NCBI RefSeq assembly: GCF_021190955.1
Contig: NZ_JAIOAO010000003.1
Location: 1-64,000 of the forward strand
DNA length: 64,000 nt
Direction: 5' to 3'
DNA from: Parachryseolinea silvisoli
Lineage (GTDB): Bacteria; Bacteroidota; Bacteroidia; Cytophagales; Cyclobacteriaceae
Positions 15,984 to 23,934 of this stretch are shown one piece after another. Position numbers and translations under genes: made by a program. Under the pieces are notes generated by a model. It was not told the origin of the DNA, ran no database searches, and saw only the letters and a list, made by a program, of their open reading frames with translations. Position 1 is the first letter of the stretch. Every line of letters starts with the position of its first letter.

Positions 15984-18374
15984 ATGAAAAGAAATGTATG
16001 GAGTATTGTGGGGATGTCCCGCCAAATCGGCTGGCGCATGTGGGGTGGAGAAAGACTTGTTTCAGTAAAAAATCTTACGGTATTTATTTTAATTCTCGGC
16101 AGCTTTGGCCTGTTTGCGCAGGCGAACGATCCACGTGCTGAGAACATGCAAAACGGATTGTTCAATATCTTCATGTCGGCAGACCGAAGTTATTTTAAAC
16201 ACAACAGTGCGTCAGACAACGACCCCTATGGCTACGGCTATTGGGTAACGGCGCATGGGCTTGAAACCATGGCGGATGCGTATCAGCGGACGCGCAACAC
16301 CGTTTATCGCGACCGGATGAAAAGCATTTTAGCAGGCATCCGAAAATATAATTTATATGGTGCCGGCACGTATCATAACGATTATTACGATGATCTGGAA
16401 TGGTTGGGCCTGGCGTGTTTTAATGCGTATAACGCTACCAGAGATCCAGAATACCTGGATGCGGTCCATCAGATATGGACTGAAATAAAAACAGGATACA
16501 GTGGGGGAAAGATGTCGTGGCGGAAAGGTTGCACGACACCTTGTAACAACGCGATCGGTAATAGTCCGGCCATTGTTTTAGCGGTTAGGCTTTATAAGCT
16601 GGAGAATGATGCAGCGAATTTGCAGATGGCAAAAGATATCCATGCCTGGATGAAGGCGAACTTGCTAAACGCTGACGGAGGTATATGGGACAGTCCCGGT
16701 AATTTTGATCCCGACTGGCAATTTTCGTACAACTCCGGACTTTTTATCGCTGCCAGCCTGGAACTGAACATTGTGACTGGCACACAATCCTACCTGGATG
16801 ATGCTATTAAAGCTGCTGAGTTTATGATGAATTTCAGAAACTATAATGGTGGCGTGTTTTTCCTGAATGAAGTTGGCCAGGGCGATGGCGGGTTGTTCAA
16901 AGGGATCTTTGCGAAGTATTTCTCGGAACTTATTCGCAAGGGTAACCTGACAACCGGCCAAAGAGACCGCTACTTACAGATACTGAACTACACGGGCAAT
17001 TCAGTTTGGAATAATGCGGTCAATAAATCGAACTATTTAATTAGTCCGGTTTGGTCGGCCATGCCGAGTGGAACGATCGATTTATCCACGGAGATAAGCG
17101 GCGTTCACTTGTTTGAATCGTTGGCGGGTATGACGAAAGTGCATGTTTATCAGGATATTAATTACAGTGGATTTTATTCGCAGCTGTCTGAGGGAACGTA
17201 TACGCTGGCGCAGCTTCAGGCCCGGGGCGTTACGGATAATGGCATAACATCGATGACGGTTCCCGGCGGATATTCGGTAACGGTATATGAGAATGATAAT
17301 TTTACGGGTGCCTACAAGACCTTCACGGCCAATGCGACATGGCTTGCTGACTGGAATGACAGAATTTCTTCCATGAAGATCGCATACATTGGCGGGCCCG
17401 TGAGCGTTTATCAGGATATCAACTTTGGTGGTTATGCGGCGGGGCTTGACGTGGGCGATTATACACGTGCCCAGCTACAGGCGAAAGGTATCAACGACAA
17501 TGATGCCACTTCGTTGAAGGTCGCACAGGGTTTTAGGGTGACGGTGTATGATGGTGATAATTTTACGGGAGCCTCCAGTATCTATACGACAGATACGGGC
17601 TGGCTTGCAGACTGGAACGACCGGGTGACCTCGCTACGGATCAGCACTATTGGTGATCAAACCCTGAGCGGAATTTATCTGTTGCAAAACCGCAACAGCA
17701 ATTTATACATGGATATTGCAGGTGGCACCGGTTCAACCGGCGACGGCGTGAACGTTCATCAATGGAGCCTTACGGCGGCGACCAACCAACAATTCTTATT
17801 CGAGCATGCCGGCAATGGGGCGTATAAGATCACCGCTGTAAACAGCGGCAAAGCGCTAGATGTGGATTCGAACGGCAAGGATAACGGGATTAATGTACAG
17901 CAATGGAGTTATTTCGGTTATTTCAATCAGCAGTTTATAGCGGTCCCCACGGGCGACGGCTTTTATAAGCTGATCGCGAAGCATAGCGGGAAATTGATGG
18001 AGGTAGCCGGATTCAGTACAGCCAATGGTGGGAATGTGCAGCAATGGGAGAACCTCAATCAGAATAGCGGCATGTGGAAGCTGATCAGGCCTACAGCAGT
18101 TGCAGGTGGTGGGGGGGAAGAACCGGCTGCTCATATCTATCCCAACCCGGGCAGGAGTGGACAAAGCAATGAAGTGGTCATTACTGTGAACCGGCCAGCG
18201 GACCGTGTGCGGCTGACGCTGCTTAATGATCAGGGGCGCATGATCATGAGCGGCGAACATAGGGTTGTGGATTCGAAGGTATCGGTTTCAATTCCCCCTG
18301 TTTCCGCTGGATTGTATTTGATCAGATTACAGGATTTGACGCATGCGTGGACGGAGAAGTACCTGGTGAAATAA
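15984..18374 (+). CDS. GH76 alpha-1,6-mannanase-like enzyme with crystallin and ricin modules and T9SS tail
   Basis: The catalytic domain (residues about 50-390) is a GH76 (alpha/alpha)6 barrel: the tandem aspartates in NDYYDDLEWLG (D136, D137) are the known catalytic pair of endo-alpha-1,6-mannanases, and GNSPAIVLAVRLYK, NADGGIWDSPGN and FKGIFAKYFSELI fit the family. Next come two beta/gamma-crystallin-like repeats (VHVYQDINYSGF..., VSVYQDINFGGYA..., each closing with a WLADWNDRISS-type segment; about 395-595), a ricin-type beta-trefoil lectin domain with QQW/QQF repeats (about 600-745), and a C-terminal type A sorting domain (IYPNPG..., ending WTEKYLVK) for T9SS export. The leader before the hydrophobic signal (VKNLTVFILILGSFGLFAQA) is long, so a later start such as 16038 is possible. 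Confidence 0.9.
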   Translation: MKRNVWSIVGMSRQIGWRMWGGERLVSVKNLTVFILILGSFGLFAQANDPRAENMQNGLFNIFMSADRSYFKHNSASDNDPYGYGYWVTAHGLETMADAYQRTRNTVYRDRMKSILAGIRKYNLYGAGTYHNDYYDDLEWLGLACFNAYNATRDPEYLDAVHQIWTEIKTGYSGGKMSWRKGCTTPCNNAIGNSPAIVLAVRLYKLENDAANLQMAKDIHAWMKANLLNADGGIWDSPGNFDPDWQFSYNSGLFIAASLELNIVTGTQSYLDDAIKAAEFMMNFRNYNGGVFFLNEVGQGDGGLFKGIFAKYFSELIRKGNLTTGQRDRYLQILNYTGNSVWNNAVNKSNYLISPVWSAMPSGTIDLSTEISGVHLFESLAGMTKVHVYQDINYSGFYSQLSEGTYTLAQLQARGVTDNGITSMTVPGGYSVTVYENDNFTGAYKTFTANATWLADWNDRISSMKIAYIGGPVSVYQDINFGGYAAGLDVGDYTRAQLQAKGINDNDATSLKVAQGFRVTVYDGDNFTGASSIYTTDTGWLADWNDRVTSLRISTIGDQTLSGIYLLQNRNSNLYMDIAGGTGSTGDGVNVHQWSLTAATNQQFLFEHAGNGAYKITAVNSGKALDVDSNGKDNGINVQQWSYFGYFNQQFIAVPTGDGFYKLIAKHSGKLMEVAGFSTANGGNVQQWENLNQNSGMWKLIRPTAVAGGGGEEPAAHIYPNPGRSGQSNEVVITVNRPADRVRLTLLNDQGRMIMSGEHRVVDSKVSVSIPPVSAGLYLIRLQDLTHAWTEKYLVK

Positions 18375-18381
18375 ATGATAC

Positions 18382-18415
18382 GCTCATCGGTCCTCGTGGC
18401 CGATGAGCTTTTTTT
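18382..18415 (+). terminator. intrinsic terminator after GH76 gene
   Basis: GCTCATCGG (18382-18390) pairs perfectly with CCGATGAGC (18400-18408), followed by seven T (18409-18415). Confidence 0.85.
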
Positions 18416-18471
18416 ATGAAGCCATTAAACCTTGCCGGATCGGGGTTGTCCAACAGGCAAACAGAATTAAC

Positions 18472-19524
18472 ATGCGCATATTTACGCTTTCCATCCTGCT
18501 GCTATTAACCTCACTCACCAGCTGTCAAAATAATGATGACCCTACGACAACCGCCGATCCCTATATCGACGACGATCTTGCCGGGCCCATCTCGCGGCCG
18601 CAGTCGGGATATGGTGCTGATGGTACGCACACGGCTGCAAAGGTTAGTTTTGCAAGCCCGCTGTATGCAGGTAAGAAGGTAGACATCTTTTATCCTCAAG
18701 ACATGACGGGGCCGCGGCCCACCATCTTCTATTCACATCCTTACGGTGGTGAAGAGAGCGAATATAACATCGGTCTGTTCGAGTTCATTGCCAAAAAAGG
18801 CTACACAGTGGTATTCGCCCCTTATCCAACGTTTGGTGCTTCTATCGATGAGCGTTACAGTACCTTGTGGGAAAGCTTCAGCGAGGCTGTAAGCAAGTAC
18901 CCCGCTATTATTGATACGACACAGGTTGGGTTCATGGGACATTCCTTCGGTGGCGGAGCGTCGTTCGCACTGGCACACCGTGGTTTTATCGATAGGGGCT
19001 GGGGCGAGAACGGGCGCTTTATCTTTGCCATGGCGCAATGGTACTCTTTCCAGATCACCGATCAGGAGCTCATGGAGTTTCCGGCCAACACCAAGCTGAT
19101 ATCGCAAATCTACGATGATGATGATACCAACGATCATCGCCTGGCCATTGATTTGTTCGAGCACAACAACATACCCGACGCGGAAAAAGATTTTATTCTG
19201 ATCCGCAAAAGCGTGATAGGGGGGTATACCTATATTGCCGACCACGTATTGCCTAACTCGCGTTCTGCGTACGACGCTTACGACTACTATGGTGTTTACC
19301 GCTTGCTGGATGCCCTGATAGACTATAGCTTCCACAACAACGCGGCCGCAAAGAACGTGGCCCTGGGCAACGGCTCTACAGAGCAGGTAACAATGCCATC
19401 GTACCAGGGCGTGGCCATGTCACCACTGGAAGTAACTGATAACCCGGTGCCTCAGTATCCCCAGGGCAAATACGAGTTTTCTTGCGGCGCGAGCACGAAT
19501 GAGCGTGGCCAATATTGTCAGTAA
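18472..19524 (+). CDS. secreted alpha/beta-hydrolase lipoprotein
   Basis: A 350-residue predicted lipoprotein: signal MRIFTLSILLLLTSLTSCQN with lipobox LTSC at about residue 18. The fold is a dienelactone-hydrolase/platelet-activating-factor-acetylhydrolase-like alpha/beta hydrolase: FYSHPYGGEE oxyanion region, nucleophile elbow GFMGHSFGGG (Ser in GHSFGG), and a likely acid/His late in the chain (IADHVLPNSR). The usual role would be ester hydrolysis, for example removing acyl groups from a glycan. The frame opens at 18403 but that part overlaps the upstream terminator, so 18472 is chosen. It follows the GH76 gene on the same strand and may be read from its own promoter. The C-terminal Cys pair (SCGAS...QYCQ) could form a disulfide. 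Confidence 0.75.
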   Translation: MRIFTLSILLLLTSLTSCQNNDDPTTTADPYIDDDLAGPISRPQSGYGADGTHTAAKVSFASPLYAGKKVDIFYPQDMTGPRPTIFYSHPYGGEESEYNIGLFEFIAKKGYTVVFAPYPTFGASIDERYSTLWESFSEAVSKYPAIIDTTQVGFMGHSFGGGASFALAHRGFIDRGWGENGRFIFAMAQWYSFQITDQELMEFPANTKLISQIYDDDDTNDHRLAIDLFEHNNIPDAEKDFILIRKSVIGGYTYIADHVLPNSRSAYDAYDYYGVYRLLDALIDYSFHNNAAAKNVALGNGSTEQVTMPSYQGVAMSPLEVTDNPVPQYPQGKYEFSCGASTNERGQYCQ

Positions 19525-19547
19525 TGGCGTATTGGGCAGCCAATAAG

Positions 19548-19580
19548 AAGGATAACCCGGTAACGGGTTATCCTTTTTTT
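19548..19580 (+). terminator. intrinsic terminator after alpha/beta-hydrolase gene
   Basis: AAGGATAACCCG (19548-19559) and CGGGTTATCCTT (19564-19575) form a 12-bp perfect stem with a GTAA loop, followed by T-run to 19580. It can act on both strands, since the next gene converges. Confidence 0.9.
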
Positions 19581-19654
19581 GTTGGTGCGAACTTTTTGGT
19601 CCGACAATATGCGTAATAAAACGATCGAAGCGATTTGTGACGATCTAAAGTTTA

Positions 19655-20785
19655 TTATTCGATATGGAATGTGGAGATCTCGGCCAGTCCGGGTTGTTGG
19701 TTGGCATCATGACCGGATATGGGCTTTAATTGGAAATACCGGAATGACTTTCTGGCCGGCAGATCGAAATACAACTCCACGCCTTGTGTGTTGGGAAGGT
19801 TGAAATTCCCCAGGCTTTCCCAGTTCTCATTGTCATTGCTGCTGAGCAGCTCCAGCACTTTGATTTTCCGGTCGCCTTCCTTCTGCAGTATCACGAAGCC
19901 GTCTACATCGTGTGCTGACTTCATGTCGATCGTTACCCAATGCCCCTGTGCATACGATGTGGCGTTGGTGGAATAACGTGCGATCCACCAGGTTTTATTA
20001 TTCCCGTCGATAATCCTTGCTGCGAGTCTGTCGTTAGAGGGTTCTTCCGAGCTAAAACCGATCACGCTCCATACGCCTTTAGGGTAGGGTATTTTTTCAG
20101 GGCGTATCGCGGGCGTAATCGTCTGCCACTTGGTGTAGAATGAGTCTATGGCTAGTTTACTGGGTTTAAAAACAGTTCTGTGCCGCATCGTGCTTCCTTC
20201 TTTGAAGCTGGGCATCCTGGCCCTGAGCTCTTCGACAGGCACAAACAAGGCTTGAGGGACGCCGTATTCATCTTCGTATTCAAATTGGGTGCCGATGGCC
20301 TCTGGGCCGGTCGTGCCGAAACGCGCGGTACCGCGATTTTCCCATGTGGTTGCTTCGAGTATCGGCCGGAGAAGGAGCGACTTTTCGTAGTCATCCCCAT
20401 AGGCGCTTCCAACGACTTCTGTCACCATGGAGGCGTGACCCTGGTCATCGTAGGTGATGATCTCGAATACATACGATGTTTCATCGAGATTGTTCAGCAT
20501 CACTTTTACGGTATCGACAGACGAGGTCTTTTCGATTTCTACTGCGATCGAGTCTTTCCGGTTGTTCCAGTATACCTTGGCACGTTTTACTTTCGGATCG
20601 GCCAGGACGAGCCAGGTTAGCTGCAGGCGGTGTCTGCCAGGATGTACCTTGGCGGAGTCTGCCTTCGCGGGATATATTTTCTCGCCACCTTTCAGGAATT
20701 CTCTATAGTGCTCGTCCATTTCCCCACACGAGGCGATCCATACAATGATTACCGGTAGGATAAAAATGAGTATATGACGGTTCAT
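19655..20785 (-). CDS. surface lipoprotein, DUF4998 plus discoidin-type domain
   Basis: A 376-residue lipoprotein (signal with IASC lipobox at about residue 20; then GEMDEHYREFLKGGEKIYP, the DUF4998 start motif). DUF4998 covers about residues 20-210 with fibronectin-like repeats (RHRLQLTWLVLADPKVKRAK). The C-terminal 140 residues resemble an F5/8 type C (discoidin) carbohydrate-binding domain: IIDGNNKTWWIARYS, GHWVTIDMKSAHDVDGFVI, FRYFQLKP. Such proteins are surface glycan-binding lipoproteins of Bacteroidota polysaccharide loci. It is the last gene of the susCD operon, 15 nt behind the DUF5000-type gene. The glycan bound is unknown; a mannan is suggested by the adjacent GH76. Confidence 0.85.
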   Translation of the reverse strand: MNRHILIFILPVIIVWIASCGEMDEHYREFLKGGEKIYPAKADSAKVHPGRHRLQLTWLVLADPKVKRAKVYWNNRKDSIAVEIEKTSSVDTVKVMLNNLDETSYVFEIITYDDQGHASMVTEVVGSAYGDDYEKSLLLRPILEATTWENRGTARFGTTGPEAIGTQFEYEDEYGVPQALFVPVEELRARMPSFKEGSTMRHRTVFKPSKLAIDSFYTKWQTITPAIRPEKIPYPKGVWSVIGFSSEEPSNDRLAARIIDGNNKTWWIARYSTNATSYAQGHWVTIDMKSAHDVDGFVILQKEGDRKIKVLELLSSNDNENWESLGNFNLPNTQGVELYFDLPARKSFRYFQLKPISGHDANQQPGLAEISTFHIE

Positions 20786-20800
20786 GACGTTGTGGTTTAA

Positions 20801-21991
20801 TTATTGGGAGACCTGGCCCCAGAAGGTTAATTCAGATATGTGGAGGTAATCGGTTTGCCCCCAGGTTTGTGTGATCTTAAACCGGAGGTACTGATACGCG
20901 GGCAGATTGTCGGGAAAGTTGAAGTCTTCGCCGTTGATAATGCCATACTGCACATCTTCATTGGTATACGTACCCAAAGCAGCATCAGAAGGCTTAAAGG
21001 AAGTGCAGTCCGTAATCTTGGTCCAGTTTACCCATCCGCCATCTTTGTCGGGCTCATTACTACCCCAGACCTCCCAAATCTTTACCGCGGCGCCCGAGTA
21101 AATATTTTCACCCGCCCGGTGATATAATTTGTAGCGACTCAGGTGGGCTTTTACACCCAGGTTGATCGTAAAGCTGCTGGGGATGCCACTGCCAATAACG
21201 GTCTGGAATATATTATCCCGGTTGTTCCACGCGTCATCCCACATCTTTTCCATACCCCATTGTGTGAAGTGTGGCGTGGTGTTATCGCCGCCCAGTGTTT
21301 TGAGCGCCTGAAAATTCTTCTTGTTCAGCAGCTCTTCGTAGATGGGCGTCAGCTCCCGGGTGATGGTGTCGGAGACATTGCCCCAGCGATCTTTGACATA
21401 GACACCGAATGTACGTGCTTCAGGCTCGAAGCCCCGTGAATAAAAAGTGGCCGCTTTGGATTTGCTGTAGAAGGTTTCTACGGGGCGTACTTCACCATTC
21501 TCGCTGGGGGTTATTACGGTAATGGACACCGCCGCTTCGCCGCTGTTCTGAAAGGAGAGGCTAAGGCCACCGTAAGTTTCCTTGATAGTCAGGGTTTGAA
21601 AGACCTCTTGAACAGGGGGCGTAAGCGGGCTGACGCTCACGGTTACCGGCGCTGACATTTTTTCGCCCCGGCTGACGGCGTACAACGTCACCTGGTAGTC
21701 GTCGGAGCTTGGAAACCCCTCGACCGTCAGGTTATTGACATAAAAGGAAGATTTCACTTCGCGCGTGAGCCCTTCGCGGACAGTAAAGATTGCCTTTACG
21801 TATAGCAGGTTTTCGCTGTCGGGCAGGTTGTAGGTGATTTTAGCACCCCCTGCAAGACTTTCTATATTCGTAACGGTTACAGGACCCGGGGCGCCGTCGT
21901 TGCCGTTCAGGGGCGAGATCAATCGTTCGTCGCTGCAGGCTGTTGCGAGCAGCAGACACGCGTAGGTCAATATGTTCTTAAAAAATTTCAT
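20801..21991 (-). CDS. surface lipoprotein, DUF4959/DUF5126/DUF5000 type
   Basis: A 396-residue lipoprotein: signal MKFFKNILTYACLLLATACS with lipobox at C19. The layout is DUF4959 (about 25-125, GNDGAPGPVTVTNIESLAGG), DUF5126 (about 130-225), and DUF5000 (about 240-396; WDDAWNNRDNIFQTV, FTINLGVKAHLSRYKLYHR, YQYLRFKITQTWGQTDYLHI), the last being discoidin-like and probably the glycan-binding module. The same trio recurs behind SusD genes in Bacteroidota. It lies 37 nt after susD and before the DUF4998 gene in one operon, consistent with a surface glycan-binding role. Confidence 0.88.
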   Translation of the reverse strand: MKFFKNILTYACLLLATACSDERLISPLNGNDGAPGPVTVTNIESLAGGAKITYNLPDSENLLYVKAIFTVREGLTREVKSSFYVNNLTVEGFPSSDDYQVTLYAVSRGEKMSAPVTVSVSPLTPPVQEVFQTLTIKETYGGLSLSFQNSGEAAVSITVITPSENGEVRPVETFYSKSKAATFYSRGFEPEARTFGVYVKDRWGNVSDTITRELTPIYEELLNKKNFQALKTLGGDNTTPHFTQWGMEKMWDDAWNNRDNIFQTVIGSGIPSSFTINLGVKAHLSRYKLYHRAGENIYSGAAVKIWEVWGSNEPDKDGGWVNWTKITDCTSFKPSDAALGTYTNEDVQYGIINGEDFNFPDNLPAYQYLRFKITQTWGQTDYLHISELTFWGQVSQ

Positions 21992-22028
21992 TGCTTGGTC
22001 ATTTTAGAGTACGACATCCGGCGCATGA

Positions 22029-23924
22029 TCACCACCCATAGGTTTGAACTACTTTGCGGTTGGTGAGCAGCTCATTCTCTTTGATCGGCCACAGATAATC
22101 GCGCGTTCTGAACACCTGCTTGTAGAGATGCTTCTCGCGATAATAGTTCTCTGCGGTTTCCTGCTCGATGTCCCATCCCGTTATCGGTTTGTTCAACTCG
22201 ACTATGGCTGTTTTCCATCGGCGTAAATCCCAGAAACGCTGTCCTTCGAACATCAGCTCGATGGTTCTTTCTTGTTGAATGATCTTGCGTAGCCCTTCCT
22301 GGTCATTGGGTTTGTTGGGATCTTTGGCATGGTTGGTCCACGCGTCGATCACGCCGGGCAGTCCGCCTCTTTCGCGTATCCGGTCGAGATAGGGGATAGC
22401 CTCTGCGCCCCTCCCGGCTTCGTTCAAGGCTTCCGCGTATAATAAGTACAGATCGGCCAGGCGCATTACCGGCCAGGGATATACCTCCAGCGTGTAGCCG
22501 CTGTCGTTGATCAGGCTGGCGATGTTGACCAGTTTTTTGGGCCAGTAGCCCGTTACCGAATAAGAATCCTGTGTCGCATAATTATGTACTTGTGTCTTCT
22601 TGGCTTGAATGATCCAGGGATCTTTGTCATTGTATTTGCCGTGTCCATACCATACAGCGCCATCGAATCCCAGCGAGGCATAGAAGCGCGGCTCGCGGTT
22701 GAAATGCATCTGGGCCGTGGTATAGTCTTGCTTTACATAAAAGCGGTCGTCTACCGTGGCAGCTCTCAGATCGAACCGGGTGTCGTAGCTCCAGTTCTTA
22801 TCTTCGGTAATTGGTACGCCGTTCCCGGTGTAGAACATTTCCACCATCTTGATGGGTACAGCCAGGTTGCCACGCGCGTCGGTATTGGATTTTCTGGAGG
22901 GATCGAGGCCGCGGGGTGTAGCCTGTCGCTGAATGGTTTCAGCCCGGCTGGTGGTATTGGCCCAGATCACCTCCGCGCTCCATTTGGCGGTAACGGCGTT
23001 GCGGATATTCATTTGTGTACGTATCGTATCAGAGACGGAATATTGCTGTACGCTCTGGCTGTAATAATACAGTCTGTTGCCCATGGCTTCGCAAAGCTGT
23101 ATTGCTTCTGAACAAGCATCGACAGCGGCTGTCCACTTGGTGGCATCCTGGGCAGGGAACAGCCGTGTTCCATCTTTGTTTGTAAACTGACTGTAATCGT
23201 CATTGCCGTTGAACAAGGGGCTCGCCGCAGTTACGAGTACAAGAGCCTTGATGGATAGAGCGATGGGCTTGGTGATGCGGCCAAGCTCTGACGTTTCGTC
23301 AATGATCCGGTCGGGCAGGTATGCAGCGGCTTCGTCCAGCAGGCTTACGATGTACGCCACAGATTCATCTACTGTTGCTCTTGTTGCTTTCACGTCTTCG
23401 GTGGGTACGGATACGGGCAGATTTTCCTTGATCAGCGGAATGGGTCCATACATTCTGAACAACCAGAAGTGATAGTATGCTTTCAGAAATTTGACTTCTG
23501 CTGTCCACCGGTTGCGTTCTTCTTCGGTCAAATCCGGTACTGTCGCGACGCCTTCAATAAAGATATTGCACTGCCGGATTCCTTCGAAGGTGTCCCTGCC
23601 TTCTCTTTCGCCTTGCCAATAGTTCAGAAAAGGATCCACCACGTTCTGATTCCCCAGGGCAATCTGCCGGCCGGGCGAGGCAAAATCGGTAAAGTTTTGT
23701 CTGAACCAGAATTCGTCTGCCGATATAAAGCCAGGGTTGGCGGAAAGACTGGCATGCTGGGGCATATATGAGTAGCAGGTAAACAGATACTTCTCCGCCG
23801 TGGCGCGCATGGCGAAGGCGTTGTCTATCGTGGCAATGTTGTCCGGCACAATGTCCAGGAAGTCACTACAGGAAGTGGAAACGACCAGGAGAGAAGCGAT
23901 GATTAATGTTTTTAAGATTTTCAT
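22029..23924 (-). CDS. SusD/RagB-family nutrient-binding outer-membrane lipoprotein
   Basis: A 631-residue SusD homologue forming the lid on the SusC transporter. Signal MKILKTLIIASLLVVSTSCS with lipobox at C19, SusD N-terminal TPR-type part (FLDIVPDNIATIDNAFAM, RGLDPSR...), and the C-terminal RagB domain (VYPWPVMRLADLYLLYAEALNEAG, IPYLDRIRERGGLPG, LRKIIQQERTIELMFEGQRFWDLRRW, the family hallmark). Length is at the large end of the family. It starts 10 nt after susC in the same operon. Transport substrate is not readable from sequence; operon partners and GH76 suggest an alpha-mannan type glycan. Confidence 0.95.
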   Translation of the reverse strand: MKILKTLIIASLLVVSTSCSDFLDIVPDNIATIDNAFAMRATAEKYLFTCYSYMPQHASLSANPGFISADEFWFRQNFTDFASPGRQIALGNQNVVDPFLNYWQGEREGRDTFEGIRQCNIFIEGVATVPDLTEEERNRWTAEVKFLKAYYHFWLFRMYGPIPLIKENLPVSVPTEDVKATRATVDESVAYIVSLLDEAAAYLPDRIIDETSELGRITKPIALSIKALVLVTAASPLFNGNDDYSQFTNKDGTRLFPAQDATKWTAAVDACSEAIQLCEAMGNRLYYYSQSVQQYSVSDTIRTQMNIRNAVTAKWSAEVIWANTTSRAETIQRQATPRGLDPSRKSNTDARGNLAVPIKMVEMFYTGNGVPITEDKNWSYDTRFDLRAATVDDRFYVKQDYTTAQMHFNREPRFYASLGFDGAVWYGHGKYNDKDPWIIQAKKTQVHNYATQDSYSVTGYWPKKLVNIASLINDSGYTLEVYPWPVMRLADLYLLYAEALNEAGRGAEAIPYLDRIRERGGLPGVIDAWTNHAKDPNKPNDQEGLRKIIQQERTIELMFEGQRFWDLRRWKTAIVELNKPITGWDIEQETAENYYREKHLYKQVFRTRDYLWPIKENELLTNRKVVQTYGW

Positions 23925-23934
23925 TCCGGGTAGA

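Noticed and set aside
17130-17650. Internal repeat in the GH76 gene considered as a DNA repeat element
   Set aside because: It is a protein-domain duplication (two crystallin-like units), not a mobile or tandem DNA repeat.
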